DNA from: Acidobacteriota bacterium
GTDB lineage: Bacteria; Acidobacteriota; Blastocatellia; Pyrinomonadales; Pyrinomonadaceae
Direction: 5' to 3'
Length of the DNA: 64,000 nucleotides
Assembly (NCBI GenBank): GCA_003223025.1
Contig: QHXR01000025.1
Coordinates: 1 to 64,000, forward strand
The notes under the pieces were generated by a model. That model was not told the origin of the DNA and searched no databases. It saw only the letters and a list, made by a program, of their open reading frames with translations. This document shows, in pieces, positions 43,802-51,864 of the stretch (position 1 is the stretch's first letter; each line of letters begins with the position of its first letter). The position numbers and the translations under genes are program-made.

Positions 43802-44605
43802 ATGGAACTAGCAGTTGAGAAATACAAAGTAGCCGACGAGCCGTTTTATTTACCGCTTGGTCGCGAGGTCGAATTGTTCGAAGCCGCATACGCCGCGCGC
43901 CTGCCGGCGATGTTGAAAGGCCCGACAGGATGCGGCAAAACTCGATTCGTCGAATACATGGCTTACAAGCTCGGACGTCCGCTCATCACAGTCGCATGTC
44001 ACGAAGATCTTTCGTCGACGGATCTCGTCGGACGTTTTCTTCTCGAAGGCGAGGAGACTGTCTGGCACGACGGTCCGTTGACGAGTGCAGTCCGCGCCGG
44101 TGCGATCTGCTATCTCGACGAAGTGGTCGAGGCGCGCAAGGACACGGTCGTAATTATTCATCCGCTGACCGACGATCGACGACGTCTGCCGATCGAAAAG
44201 CGCGGAACCGTGATCGAAGCACCGTCGGAGTTCATGCTCGTCGTTTCATACAATCCCGGTTATCAATCGATCCTCAAGGATCTAAAACAATCGACGCGGC
44301 AGCGATTCGTCTCGATGGAATTCGACTATCCGGATCCGGATGCTGAGACCGAGATCGTCGCGAAGGAAGGTGGAATCGATGCAGAGATGGCGCGCGATTT
44401 GGTGAAGGTCGGACAGAAGGTTCGCAACCTTCGCGGGCACGGATTGGAAGAGGGAGTTTCGACTCGACTCCTGATCTACGCAGCACAAATGATCGCCCAA
44501 GGTATCGCGCCGATCGACGCGGCCGAGGTCGCGATATGTTCACCGATCACCGACGATCGAGAGCTGCAACGCAGCATACGCGAAATCGTCACGACGATAA
44601 TCTAA
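43802..44605 (+). CDS. CbbQ/NirQ/NorQ-type AAA+ ATPase
   Basis: The 267-residue protein has Walker A GPTGCGKT (residues 40-47), Walker [12 protein letters not shown] (about 100), sensor-1 region [10 protein letters not shown] and the C-terminal helical [20 protein letters not shown]. This is the CbbQ/NorQ branch of MoxR ATPases, which normally remodel or activate a partner enzyme together with a von Willebrand factor A protein (CbbO/NorD). No such partner or metabolic target is adjacent, so the client is unknown. A monooxygenase gene follows two bases later. Confidence 0.92.
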   Translation: MELAVEKYKVADEPFYLPLGREVELFEAAYAARLPAMLKGPTGCGKTRFVEYMAYKLGRPLITVACHEDLSSTDLVGRFLLEGEETVWHDGPLTSAVRAGAICYLDEVVEARKDTVVIIHPLTDDRRRLPIEKRGTVIEAPSEFMLVVSYNPGYQSILKDLKQSTRQRFVSMEFDYPDPDAETEIVAKEGGIDAEMARDLVKVGQKVRNLRGHGLEEGVSTRLLIYAAQMIAQGIAPIDAAEVAICSPITDDRELQRSIREIVTTII

Positions 44606-44606
44606 T

Positions 44607-44897
44607 ATGACAGTCATAGTTGTCGCACACTTAAAAGCGAGGCCGGAAACCATTGACGCAACTCGCGAGCTTCTGACGTCGCTGATCCTTCCGACACGGA
44701 TCGAGGAAGGTTGCGTGACCTACGAGCTTTATCAGAACGAAGCCGATCCGACAGACTTCACCTTCATCGAAGAGTGGACGAGTGACGAAGATCTGGATGC
44801 GCATCTCGAATCCGATCATCTGAAAGGTTCCGCCGCCGAGGGCGCGAATTTGTATGCCGCGCCGCCGGACATTCGTCGATACAAACTCGTGGCTTAA
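44607..44897 (+). CDS. Antibiotic biosynthesis monooxygenase-domain (YgiN-like) protein
   Basis: The 96-residue protein is a single ferredoxin-like ABM domain (TVIVVAHLKARPETIDATRE, EEGCVTYELYQNEADP, FIEEWTSDEDLDAHLES). Family members include quinol monooxygenases and heme-free oxygenases. The start ATG comes one base after the ATPase stop, suggesting one transcript. It has no signal peptide. The reaction is not predictable. Confidence 0.88.
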   Translation: MTVIVVAHLKARPETIDATRELLTSLILPTRIEEGCVTYELYQNEADPTDFTFIEEWTSDEDLDAHLESDHLKGSAAEGANLYAAPPDIRRYKLVA

Positions 44898-44958
44898 CTC
44901 GTCACTATTCGCTTTCAACTGTCCGCAGCGGACGGTCTCGACGGATCACAATTTCAAT

Positions 44959-45750
44959 ATGAAAACACGATCGATTCGAATCGCGACGTTTATCATCATC
45001 GCGATCGCGACATTCGTGCCTGCGCTGTCTCAGACGAATTTCACTCAGCCGCGCGCGGTCAGTTTCGATCGCGTCACGCGCAGATTATTTCCGACGTACT
45101 ACGGCGCGGCGGAATATCAGCAACTGATGTCCGAGGGCTTCTATCCGATCGGCTGGTCGCGCGACGGCAAGTTTGCATATTACGTTGAGCCGCCGGACGA
45201 AGCGTGCGGATGCTACTTCGCCGAGCTTGTGATTCAGGATCTGAAGACGGACAAAGAAGTTTGGAAATTTAAGAACGATCCCGAGAGTCGCACGAACCCG
45301 AAAGGCGAGATCCTCGATGATGACATCCGACGTCTCTGGCGGCGAAATCAAAAAATGTTTTCAAAGAAGCTGCGCGAGCACCGGATAATTCCGCTCCGGC
45401 GTTTCGCTTTGCTCGGTACGAGCTTCAGCATCGGAGGCAAGGCATACACGGCCAATTTAACCGCGCAGAAATCCAAAGATGACGAGTACGACATGGAACG
45501 CGTGATGAAGATGAAGGTGTCACTGAGTACCGCGTCGCTCGGAAACAAATCACTCTCTGACATCGCGTACAAAGGCGATGAAGCAAACAACGCCCCGCTC
45601 GAGGCCGCTCTCGCGGGTGTGTTTAAGAGCCCGTATGAAAATCGAGTCGCGATCGTGTTGTTTAAAGTTTTCCGCGGCTGGGAAGGACCGCCGCACACAC
45701 TTGATACTCAGATCATCGGTGCGGATCTGAGAACGGGTTTTCGGAAATAA
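44959..45750 (+). CDS. Secreted hypothetical protein
   Basis: I do not recognise this family. The N-terminus (MKTRSIRIATFIIIAIATFVPALS) is a signal peptide, and the mature protein (about 238 residues) has a Cys pair in EACGCYFAELVIQDL, a charged middle with many Lys/Asp and no membrane helix. I use ATG 44959. A longer frame overlaps the previous gene and lacks a signal sequence. It may sit in a unit with the ATPase and ABM genes. Confidence 0.7.
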   Translation: MKTRSIRIATFIIIAIATFVPALSQTNFTQPRAVSFDRVTRRLFPTYYGAAEYQQLMSEGFYPIGWSRDGKFAYYVEPPDEACGCYFAELVIQDLKTDKEVWKFKNDPESRTNPKGEILDDDIRRLWRRNQKMFSKKLREHRIIPLRRFALLGTSFSIGGKAYTANLTAQKSKDDEYDMERVMKMKVSLSTASLGNKSLSDIAYKGDEANNAPLEAALAGVFKSPYENRVAIVLFKVFRGWEGPPHTLDTQIIGADLRTGFRK

Positions 45751-46003
45751 GTTTATTTCCGGATTGAGAACGCGAGCACGCATTGAGCCTGCGAAGCTGG
45801 CGGAAATAACTTTAGCCCCACGTGGAGCGAAGCGGAACGTGGGGTTCATGCGATATCAACTCCGAGCCTGTGAAACAGGCGACACACGCCGCGTGTTTCA
45901 CACGCTTGAAGTTCTTTCTTCGAACGGGTCTACAGGCTCCGCTTTGCTTCACCTGTAGCTAAAGTTAGTCCGTCTGCTTCGCAGACTTAAGACCGGAAAG
46001 CCT
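45751..46003. repeat. Gap with several hairpin-forming repeats
   Basis: The 253-base gap holds CCCCACGT paired with ACGTGGGG (about 45818-45844), GAGCCTGTGAAACAGGC (about 45863), GCGTGTTTCACACGC (about 45889) and AGTCCGTCTGCTTCGCAGACTTAAG (about 45966). These stem-loop words resemble other intergenic hairpins of this window. No coding frame was seen. Confidence 0.65.
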
Positions 46004-47431
46004 ATGACCAAACGCCCACCGGAGACTCAAACCAAAAACACACGTCGCGCTTTTCTGAAAACGCTCGGTGCGAGCGCGGCCGGACTCGTACTCGCACCCA
46101 CTGTCTTCACTCAACGCCGATCAAAAAAGTGCATCGTCATCGGAGCAGGATTCGCCGGTCTCTCGGCGGCGTACAAACTCAAAACCGCAGGATGGGATGT
46201 CACCGTTCTCGAAGCGCGAACGCGGATCGGCGGACGCGTCTTCTCACACAAGTTCGCCGGAACAGATCTTGTCTGCGAGCTCGGCGCGGAATGGGTCGGC
46301 GAAAGTCACGAGAGGTTGAAAGCTCTCTGTCACGACTTCAACATCCCTCTTCAGAAACATCAGTTCGAAGATTATCTTTTGCGCGACGGTAAAGTTTATC
46401 GGCCTGGAGAGTGGGGATTTTCTTCGCAGGCGAAAGCTGCGTTCGAGAAATTGATCGCCGGATATGAAAAGCTAACGCCGCTCGCGAAGTCGAAGCTCGA
46501 CAAGTACGACTGGTGGACATATCTCGAAAAGATCGGATTCAACGGCGACGATCTTCGCCTGCGCGATCTCATGGACTCGACCGATTTCGGTGAGTCGATC
46601 CGTCACGTTTCCGCGTTCGCCGCTCTTGCTGAATACGCTGAGTCGAGCCCGAAAAACGAGATGGATTACAAAATGACGGGCGGGAATTCGCGGCTCGCTG
46701 AAGAGTTTGCGAAGAGGATAGGACCCGAGAATATCCATCTTGCTTCGGTTGTTCGTTCAATTAAACAGAGTCCACGCGGCGTTGTTGTTGGTGGCTACCG
46801 CGTTTATCCACCACCGCCCGGTTCACATGCAGAGTCGCTGCCATCGCTCTCAGAAATCACGGCCGACGCGGTAATCTGCACCGTTCCGATCAACAGTCTT
46901 CTCAAAATAAAATTCGATCCTCCGCTGCCGCCCGCGCAACGCGACGCGGCCGAGCGCCTGACATACGCCCGCATCTGCAAAAACAGCGTCTTGTATGACG
47001 AGCGATTTTGGCGCGACGAAAATTTCTCAATGGTCTCTGATGTCACTTCGCATTACTACTTTCACTCGACGCAATCGCAGCCCGGCAAGCAGGGAATTCT
47101 CACCTCGTACGCGATCGGTGAAAAGGCTGACGTGCTCGCGTCGCAATCCGACGAGCGTCGACTGCGCATCATCACGAATGATCTCGTCGACTTTAATCGC
47201 GACGCGCCAAAACTTGCTCGCGGCATCGCATCCTACGCGTGGCAGCGCGACGAGTACACTGACGGCGCGTACGCTGTCTACAAACCCGGGCAATGGTTCG
47301 GTATTCGCCCGATCCTTGCTCGGCCGCATGGCAAGGTCCTGTTCGCCGGCGAACACATCGCCGACTGGCAAGGCTTCATGGAAGGTGCGATCGAGACCGG
47401 CGAAGCAGCGGCGGCACAATTGATTCACTGA
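46004..47431 (+). CDS. Tat-exported FAD-dependent amine oxidase (flavin monoamine oxidase family)
   Basis: The N-terminus carries a Tat signal (NTRRAFLKTLGASAAG, followed by a hydrophobic stretch). The FAD site starts at CIVIGAGFAGLSAAYKLK (about residue 43) and EARTRIGGRVFS (about 75). The C-terminal motif GKVLFAGEHIADWQGFMEGA is the usual end of amine oxidases. At 475 residues it fits the family. The substrate (polyamine, monoamine or amino acid) is not determinable. Export is consistent with the TatBC pair at the start of the window. Confidence 0.92.
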   Translation: MTKRPPETQTKNTRRAFLKTLGASAAGLVLAPTVFTQRRSKKCIVIGAGFAGLSAAYKLKTAGWDVTVLEARTRIGGRVFSHKFAGTDLVCELGAEWVGESHERLKALCHDFNIPLQKHQFEDYLLRDGKVYRPGEWGFSSQAKAAFEKLIAGYEKLTPLAKSKLDKYDWWTYLEKIGFNGDDLRLRDLMDSTDFGESIRHVSAFAALAEYAESSPKNEMDYKMTGGNSRLAEEFAKRIGPENIHLASVVRSIKQSPRGVVVGGYRVYPPPPGSHAESLPSLSEITADAVICTVPINSLLKIKFDPPLPPAQRDAAERLTYARICKNSVLYDERFWRDENFSMVSDVTSHYYFHSTQSQPGKQGILTSYAIGEKADVLASQSDERRLRIITNDLVDFNRDAPKLARGIASYAWQRDEYTDGAYAVYKPGQWFGIRPILARPHGKVLFAGEHIADWQGFMEGAIETGEAAAAQLIH

Positions 47432-47437
47432 AAACGG

Positions 47438-47713
47438 ATGTCGGTGTATGTTGATAGGCTGGTCGATTACGGTTGGAGGCACGGACCTTCGTGTCACCTG
47501 ATCGCGGATTCCGTCGAGGAGTTGATCGAGTTTGCCGTGCAGATCGGACTTCGTCCCGAATGGTTCCAACCGAAAAGTTCACCTCACTTTGATCTCACAG
47601 CCGAAGGCCGCGAAGCCGCCATCAACAACGGAGCCATCGAGCTCGACAGCCGCGCGCTCGTCGCCAAGCTCCGCGAGTTAAGAGCGAAACGAAAAAGCGC
47701 CGAGCAAGAATGA
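47438..47713 (+). CDS. DUF4031 domain protein
   Basis: The 91-residue protein has the DUF4031 pattern MSVYVDRLVDYGWRHGPSCH, LIADSVEELIEFAVQIGLR, EWFQPKSSPHFDLT. It has no signal or membrane segment. It begins six bases after the amine oxidase, so a shared transcript is likely. Function unknown. An extended inverted repeat follows the stop. Confidence 0.82.
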   Translation: MSVYVDRLVDYGWRHGPSCHLIADSVEELIEFAVQIGLRPEWFQPKSSPHFDLTAEGREAAINNGAIELDSRALVAKLRELRAKRKSAEQE

Positions 47714-47725
47714 AAGTTGGCGAAT

Positions 47726-47871
47726 GCGCGGGACAGAGCGGGGGCAAGCCGCCCTTCCGGACCTGCGAATGTGAATACCAACCGAGATTAGCCGGGAAGT
47801 TCGAGCCACTTCAAACGTTTACCACATTCGCAGGTTCCGAAGGGCGGCTTGCCCCCGCTCCATCCCCGCGC
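47726..47871. repeat. Long inverted repeat after the DUF4031 gene
   Basis: A 48-base arm (47726-47773) is inverted at 47823-47871 with only a few mismatches. Both include the word GCGGGGGCAAGCCGCCCTTC. It occupies much of the 350-base gap before the TonB-dependent receptor gene. Confidence 0.9.
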
Positions 47872-48063
47872 ATATGCCACCTCCCCCGACTGAATTAACA
47901 CTCATTTAACTCCGATTTCACCGCCCGTTAATCCTCAAGAAATATCCTCGACCTTGCTAACCGGAAATATTGATCAAACAAGCAAGGGCAGTTTTTCGAT
48001 CGCATGACGAGAGACCGTTCAGCTATTTCTTTATCAGACTACTAACTGAATCGAGGAAACGAG
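47872..48063. other. Leader region of the TonB-dependent receptor gene
   Basis: This 192-base AT-richer stretch should carry the promoter of the receptor gene. No canonical promoter or riboswitch was recognised. GAGGAAACGAG precedes the ATG as ribosome binding site. Confidence 0.4.
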
Positions 48064-51000
48064 ATGAAATCGAACTTAATTTCAGCAATTGTAATTTTTG
48101 TTCTGGCCATCGCCGGATCATTGACTGCGTTCGGACAAACCGACAGCGGACGCATTGCCGGCAGAGTCGCGGACGCAAACGGCGCTGTCGTGCCCGGAGC
48201 ATCGGTGACGGTTACAAATGTCGGTACAAATGAAAAACGCACCACGACTTCGACGGACGAAGGTGAGTACTCCCTGCAATCTCTGCGTGCGGCGATCTAC
48301 AAGATCGAAGCTTCCGGTCAAGGCTTCGGTTTAGCGACGATTACCGATATCCAACTCGCCGTGGGTCAGCAACTTAACCTCGACGTTACACTTTCGCCGC
48401 AAGCCCAAACCGTGACGGTCGATGTCGTCGGCGGATCGGAAACGGCGATCAATACGAGTTCAGCGGTGATGGGCGCGACGGTGAATCAACGCGAGGTTCG
48501 TGATCTTCCTTTGAATGGCCGTCAGCTTTCGCAGCTTTATCTGCAGGCACCGGGAACGATTAACACGGGAACCGGTACGTTCGGAGATATTCGATTCTCA
48601 GGTCGCTCGAACGAGCAGAACGTGGTCCGATACGACGGCGTCGAAGGCTCGGCGATCGTCGATGCAAACCCCGGCAATCTCAACGGTGAGATCGCATCGC
48701 CGTTTCGCCTGCAGTCGAGTCTCGAAAACGTTCAGGAGTTCAAGGCCGACTCAAATAATTACCCGGCAGAATTCGGAACGGGAACCGGCGGGCAGGTATC
48801 AGTCGTTACCAAGTCCGGTACGAACCAGTTTCACGGATCGCTCTTCGAATATTTCCGAAACGACGCGCTGGATGCTCGCAACTTTTTCGATAACATCACC
48901 GCCGGTATTCCAAAGAGCAAGCTTCGTCTCAATCAGTTCGGTGGATCTTTCGGCGGTGCGATCGTCAAGGACAAACTTTTCTTCTTCGGCAGTTACGAAG
49001 GCTATAGACTTCGAGCCGGCGTGAATTTCGTCGAACTAGTGCCCGAGCTTCGGCTCGCTCTGCCGGGAGCATTTATTCCCGGTACGACCATGGCAGTCAA
49101 TCCCGCCGTCCAGCCATTCATCGCGGGTTTCCGGGCATCAGGCGCGATGATCATTCCCGGTACCGCGAACAACGGTCTCGAGGTGGCGCAGTATCAAGCG
49201 ACCGAGAGTGTTAACGAAGACGCTTTCTTCGGCCGCGGCGATTACAAGATCAGCGACAATCAAAGCGTCTACTTTAGATATTTTCAGGATACGGGCAAGG
49301 ACGTCGCACCCGACGGCGTCTCGGGACGCAGCACGGTCTTGAATGCAAAACCGAAAAACGCGGTCGGAGCATGGACCGGAATTTTTGGAAAGTACATCAA
49401 CGAATTTCGAGTCGGATACAACGCGGCTCAGACCGACGTCGCCGGTCAGGCACCGACGGTGAATGGGATCGACTGGTCGAAGATCATCATAAATGTCTCG
49501 GGTACGACCGCTCTGCTGCCTAGCAACACGATCGCAGGACAAGGACAATCCGCCGGTATCTCAGTACCGGGCGGGCTGGTCCGCGCGAATAGCTCGACGA
49601 ACGGACGAAGCCAACCGTACAATCCGTACTCGCTTTCGTTCATCGATAATCTCTCGTGGACGAGCGGGAACCACAACATCAAACTTGGAACCGAAATTCG
49701 TCTGGTTCGCATGAAGACCGATCGTCTCGGCGGCACGACATACACGTTTCAGAACTTCAACGCATTCCTCGCGGGCACGCTTCAGACGACGCAGTTCAAC
49801 GGCGATCTTAGCGATGCCAGTCCATTCACCGGCGTAAGCGGACAGCGAAATGCGCAGCAGGAGTACTACATCGGATTCGGGCAGGACGAATGGCGGATCC
49901 GTCCCGGCCTGACGTTCAATTTCGGTTTGCGATACGAATACTACGCACCGCTGCGTGAAGCGAGTAACGGTCAGGTTCTGTTCGATATCGTCACCGGAAC
50001 GCTTCGAGATCCGAGTGGGCCGGCTTACAAAACGGCGAAGAATAATTTCGGCCCGCGTCTCGCGCTGACTTGGTCGCCCGGCGTGAGCAAGTCCGGATTC
50101 TTCGGCGGCGGTCGTACGGTTCTACGCGGCGGCTTCGGAATCTTCTACGGCCCAGGTCAGACCGAAGATCAGATACAGGCGATCGAGAGCGACCGCATCG
50201 GCTCGACCGCCAGCGGCCTTCCGTTCACGGGGAATAACGCAGCCGACATCGCGGCGATCACGGCAAACTTTCTTGCCAATCCCAACAATCGTTCGTATCA
50301 GCCGCGTGCATACTCTTCCGATTACACGGTCCCGGAACGGGTTTACCAGTACTCGTTCTCATATCAGCAGGAGCTGCCGTGGAAGTTCGTTTCGACGATC
50401 GGATATGTCGGTTCGATGGGACGCAATCTCTTCTTGCGAAGTGTTGCAAACCAGATCCTTCCCGGCTCGGCGACGATCGTAAACGGAATGAATATTCCGA
50501 CCGGTGTCGGTGTTGTTAATCGAACCGATCCGGTCACCGGCCGCGTAATCGGCGTCAACACGATTCGCCAGTTCAGCATCGTCAGCGGAACCACGGTGCA
50601 GAATCCGTACGCTGAGGTCGACTACAAAACTTCGGGCGGTCACGACAACTACAACGCGTTGCAGACCACGCTATCCCGCTCACTCGGCACGGATCTGACG
50701 ATGAACATGCAGTACACGTGGTCGTCGAGCCGCGGTAACACGTCAGGTTCGAACGACGCGCGTACGTCGGCTCAGCTCGATAATTTTGAGGCCGATGTCT
50801 CACGCAACAATTTCGACGTTCGGCACTCATTCAACTTGAGCGCTCTGTATAATCTCCCGATCGGGAAAGGCAAACGATACGATCTCGGCAACAGCGTCGC
50901 GAATTATATTCTCGGAGGATGGCAGATCGGCGGCATCATGAATGCACGTAGCGGGTTGCCGATCGAAGTTCTGATCACGCGGCCGGATGTCGTTATTCAG

Positions 51001-51549
51001 TGTACGAACCCGACGATGGGATGTACGGCCGGACAAGTCTTGGCTCTTCCGGGAACGATCAACGCAGCGACACCGCTGCCGGCGGGCTTTACTGCAGTCG
51101 TGAATACGCCGGGCGGAGGAGCATCGCGAAACATCCGCCGTCCGGATGTCGTCGCTGGCGTGCCTTTCTATCTCGACAACGATCGCAACATCCTGAATCC
51201 GGCGGCGTTCACGACTCCTGCACCCGGAACTTTCGGGAATCTACCAAGAAACGCACTGCGTGGACCGCTGTTCCGGCAATTCGACATGACGTTGATCAAA
51301 GCGTTCAGCATCACGGAAAATGCAAAGCTGCAATTCCGGACGGAGATCTTCAACCTCTTCAACACTACGAACTTCAACAATCCGTCGGCGACGCTGCCGA
51401 CGGTTCTTACAGCAGCGTTCCAGCCGGGTCAGCCGTACACGCAGTCGTTGGCGACCTCTACATTCGGCCAGCTTCGATCAACGATCGGACGCACTGTCGG
51501 ATTGGGAACCAACCGGCAGATTCAGTTTGGTCTCAGGCTGACTTTTTAA
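48064..51549 (+). CDS. Large Oar-like TonB-dependent receptor with carboxypeptidase-regulatory-like N-terminal domain
   Basis: The signal peptide (about residues 1-24) leads into a CarboxypepD_reg-like Ig domain (RIAGRVADANGAVVPGASV, about 29-105), a plug domain (EVRDLPLNGRQLSQLYLQAPG, about 140-240) and a very long beta-barrel ending in Phe (IQFGLRLTF), as outer-membrane barrels do. At 1161 residues it resembles Oar-type transporters that are expanded in Acidobacteriota. The ligand is unknown. It stands alone, with a hairpin terminator after the stop. Confidence 0.93.
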   Translation: MKSNLISAIVIFVLAIAGSLTAFGQTDSGRIAGRVADANGAVVPGASVTVTNVGTNEKRTTTSTDEGEYSLQSLRAAIYKIEASGQGFGLATITDIQLAVGQQLNLDVTLSPQAQTVTVDVVGGSETAINTSSAVMGATVNQREVRDLPLNGRQLSQLYLQAPGTINTGTGTFGDIRFSGRSNEQNVVRYDGVEGSAIVDANPGNLNGEIASPFRLQSSLENVQEFKADSNNYPAEFGTGTGGQVSVVTKSGTNQFHGSLFEYFRNDALDARNFFDNITAGIPKSKLRLNQFGGSFGGAIVKDKLFFFGSYEGYRLRAGVNFVELVPELRLALPGAFIPGTTMAVNPAVQPFIAGFRASGAMIIPGTANNGLEVAQYQATESVNEDAFFGRGDYKISDNQSVYFRYFQDTGKDVAPDGVSGRSTVLNAKPKNAVGAWTGIFGKYINEFRVGYNAAQTDVAGQAPTVNGIDWSKIIINVSGTTALLPSNTIAGQGQSAGISVPGGLVRANSSTNGRSQPYNPYSLSFIDNLSWTSGNHNIKLGTEIRLVRMKTDRLGGTTYTFQNFNAFLAGTLQTTQFNGDLSDASPFTGVSGQRNAQQEYYIGFGQDEWRIRPGLTFNFGLRYEYYAPLREASNGQVLFDIVTGTLRDPSGPAYKTAKNNFGPRLALTWSPGVSKSGFFGGGRTVLRGGFGIFYGPGQTEDQIQAIESDRIGSTASGLPFTGNNAADIAAITANFLANPNNRSYQPRAYSSDYTVPERVYQYSFSYQQELPWKFVSTIGYVGSMGRNLFLRSVANQILPGSATIVNGMNIPTGVGVVNRTDPVTGRVIGVNTIRQFSIVSGTTVQNPYAEVDYKTSGGHDNYNALQTTLSRSLGTDLTMNMQYTWSSSRGNTSGSNDARTSAQLDNFEADVSRNNFDVRHSFNLSALYNLPIGKGKRYDLGNSVANYILGGWQIGGIMNARSGLPIEVLITRPDVVIQCTNPTMGCTAGQVLALPGTINAATPLPAGFTAVVNTPGGGASRNIRRPDVVAGVPFYLDNDRNILNPAAFTTPAPGTFGNLPRNALRGPLFRQFDMTLIKAFSITENAKLQFRTEIFNLFNTTNFNNPSATLPTVLTAAFQPGQPYTQSLATSTFGQLRSTIGRTVGLGTNRQIQFGLRLTF

Positions 51550-51573
51550 GGAAGGGATTTCGAGCAATATAAA

Positions 51574-51600
51574 GGCCGTCGCTCCGACGGTCTTTTCTTT
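51574..51600 (+). terminator. Rho-independent terminator after the receptor gene
   Basis: GGCCGTCG (51574-51581) pairs with CGACGGTC (51585-51592), with one G-U, and is followed by a T-rich tract. Confidence 0.8.
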
Positions 51601-51648
51601 CTTAGGAGTCCTCGCAAAGTTTTTACGTCGCAGTCTGCCTCGAGCAAA

Positions 51649-51796
51649 CGGCGGATGCGACTGGAACGCAGGCGTCCCCGCCTGCATGAGTGCGAAGCAC
51701 GAAAAAGCGTTTTGCGCCTTGAGAGCCGAGAGGTTTGACGCCGCGGGAGCCACGGCGTTGCAGGCGGGGACGCCCGCGTTCCAGTCGCATCCGCCG
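51649..51796. repeat. Long inverted repeat, copy 1 of a related pair
   Basis: The 38-base arm at 51649-51686 is inverted at 51759-51796 with one mismatch. Its core is GACTGGAACGCAGGC, then CCCCGCCTGCA. A similar core, GACTGGACCGCAGGC, is found in the repeat at 54076. The two copies bracket the M1-like gene. Confidence 0.95.
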
Positions 51797-51864
51797 ACCT
51801 ACCCAGCGCAAAAAAAGGAGACGAAAAATTCGCCTCCCGTTTACTTAAACTAAACCATTCTTAC

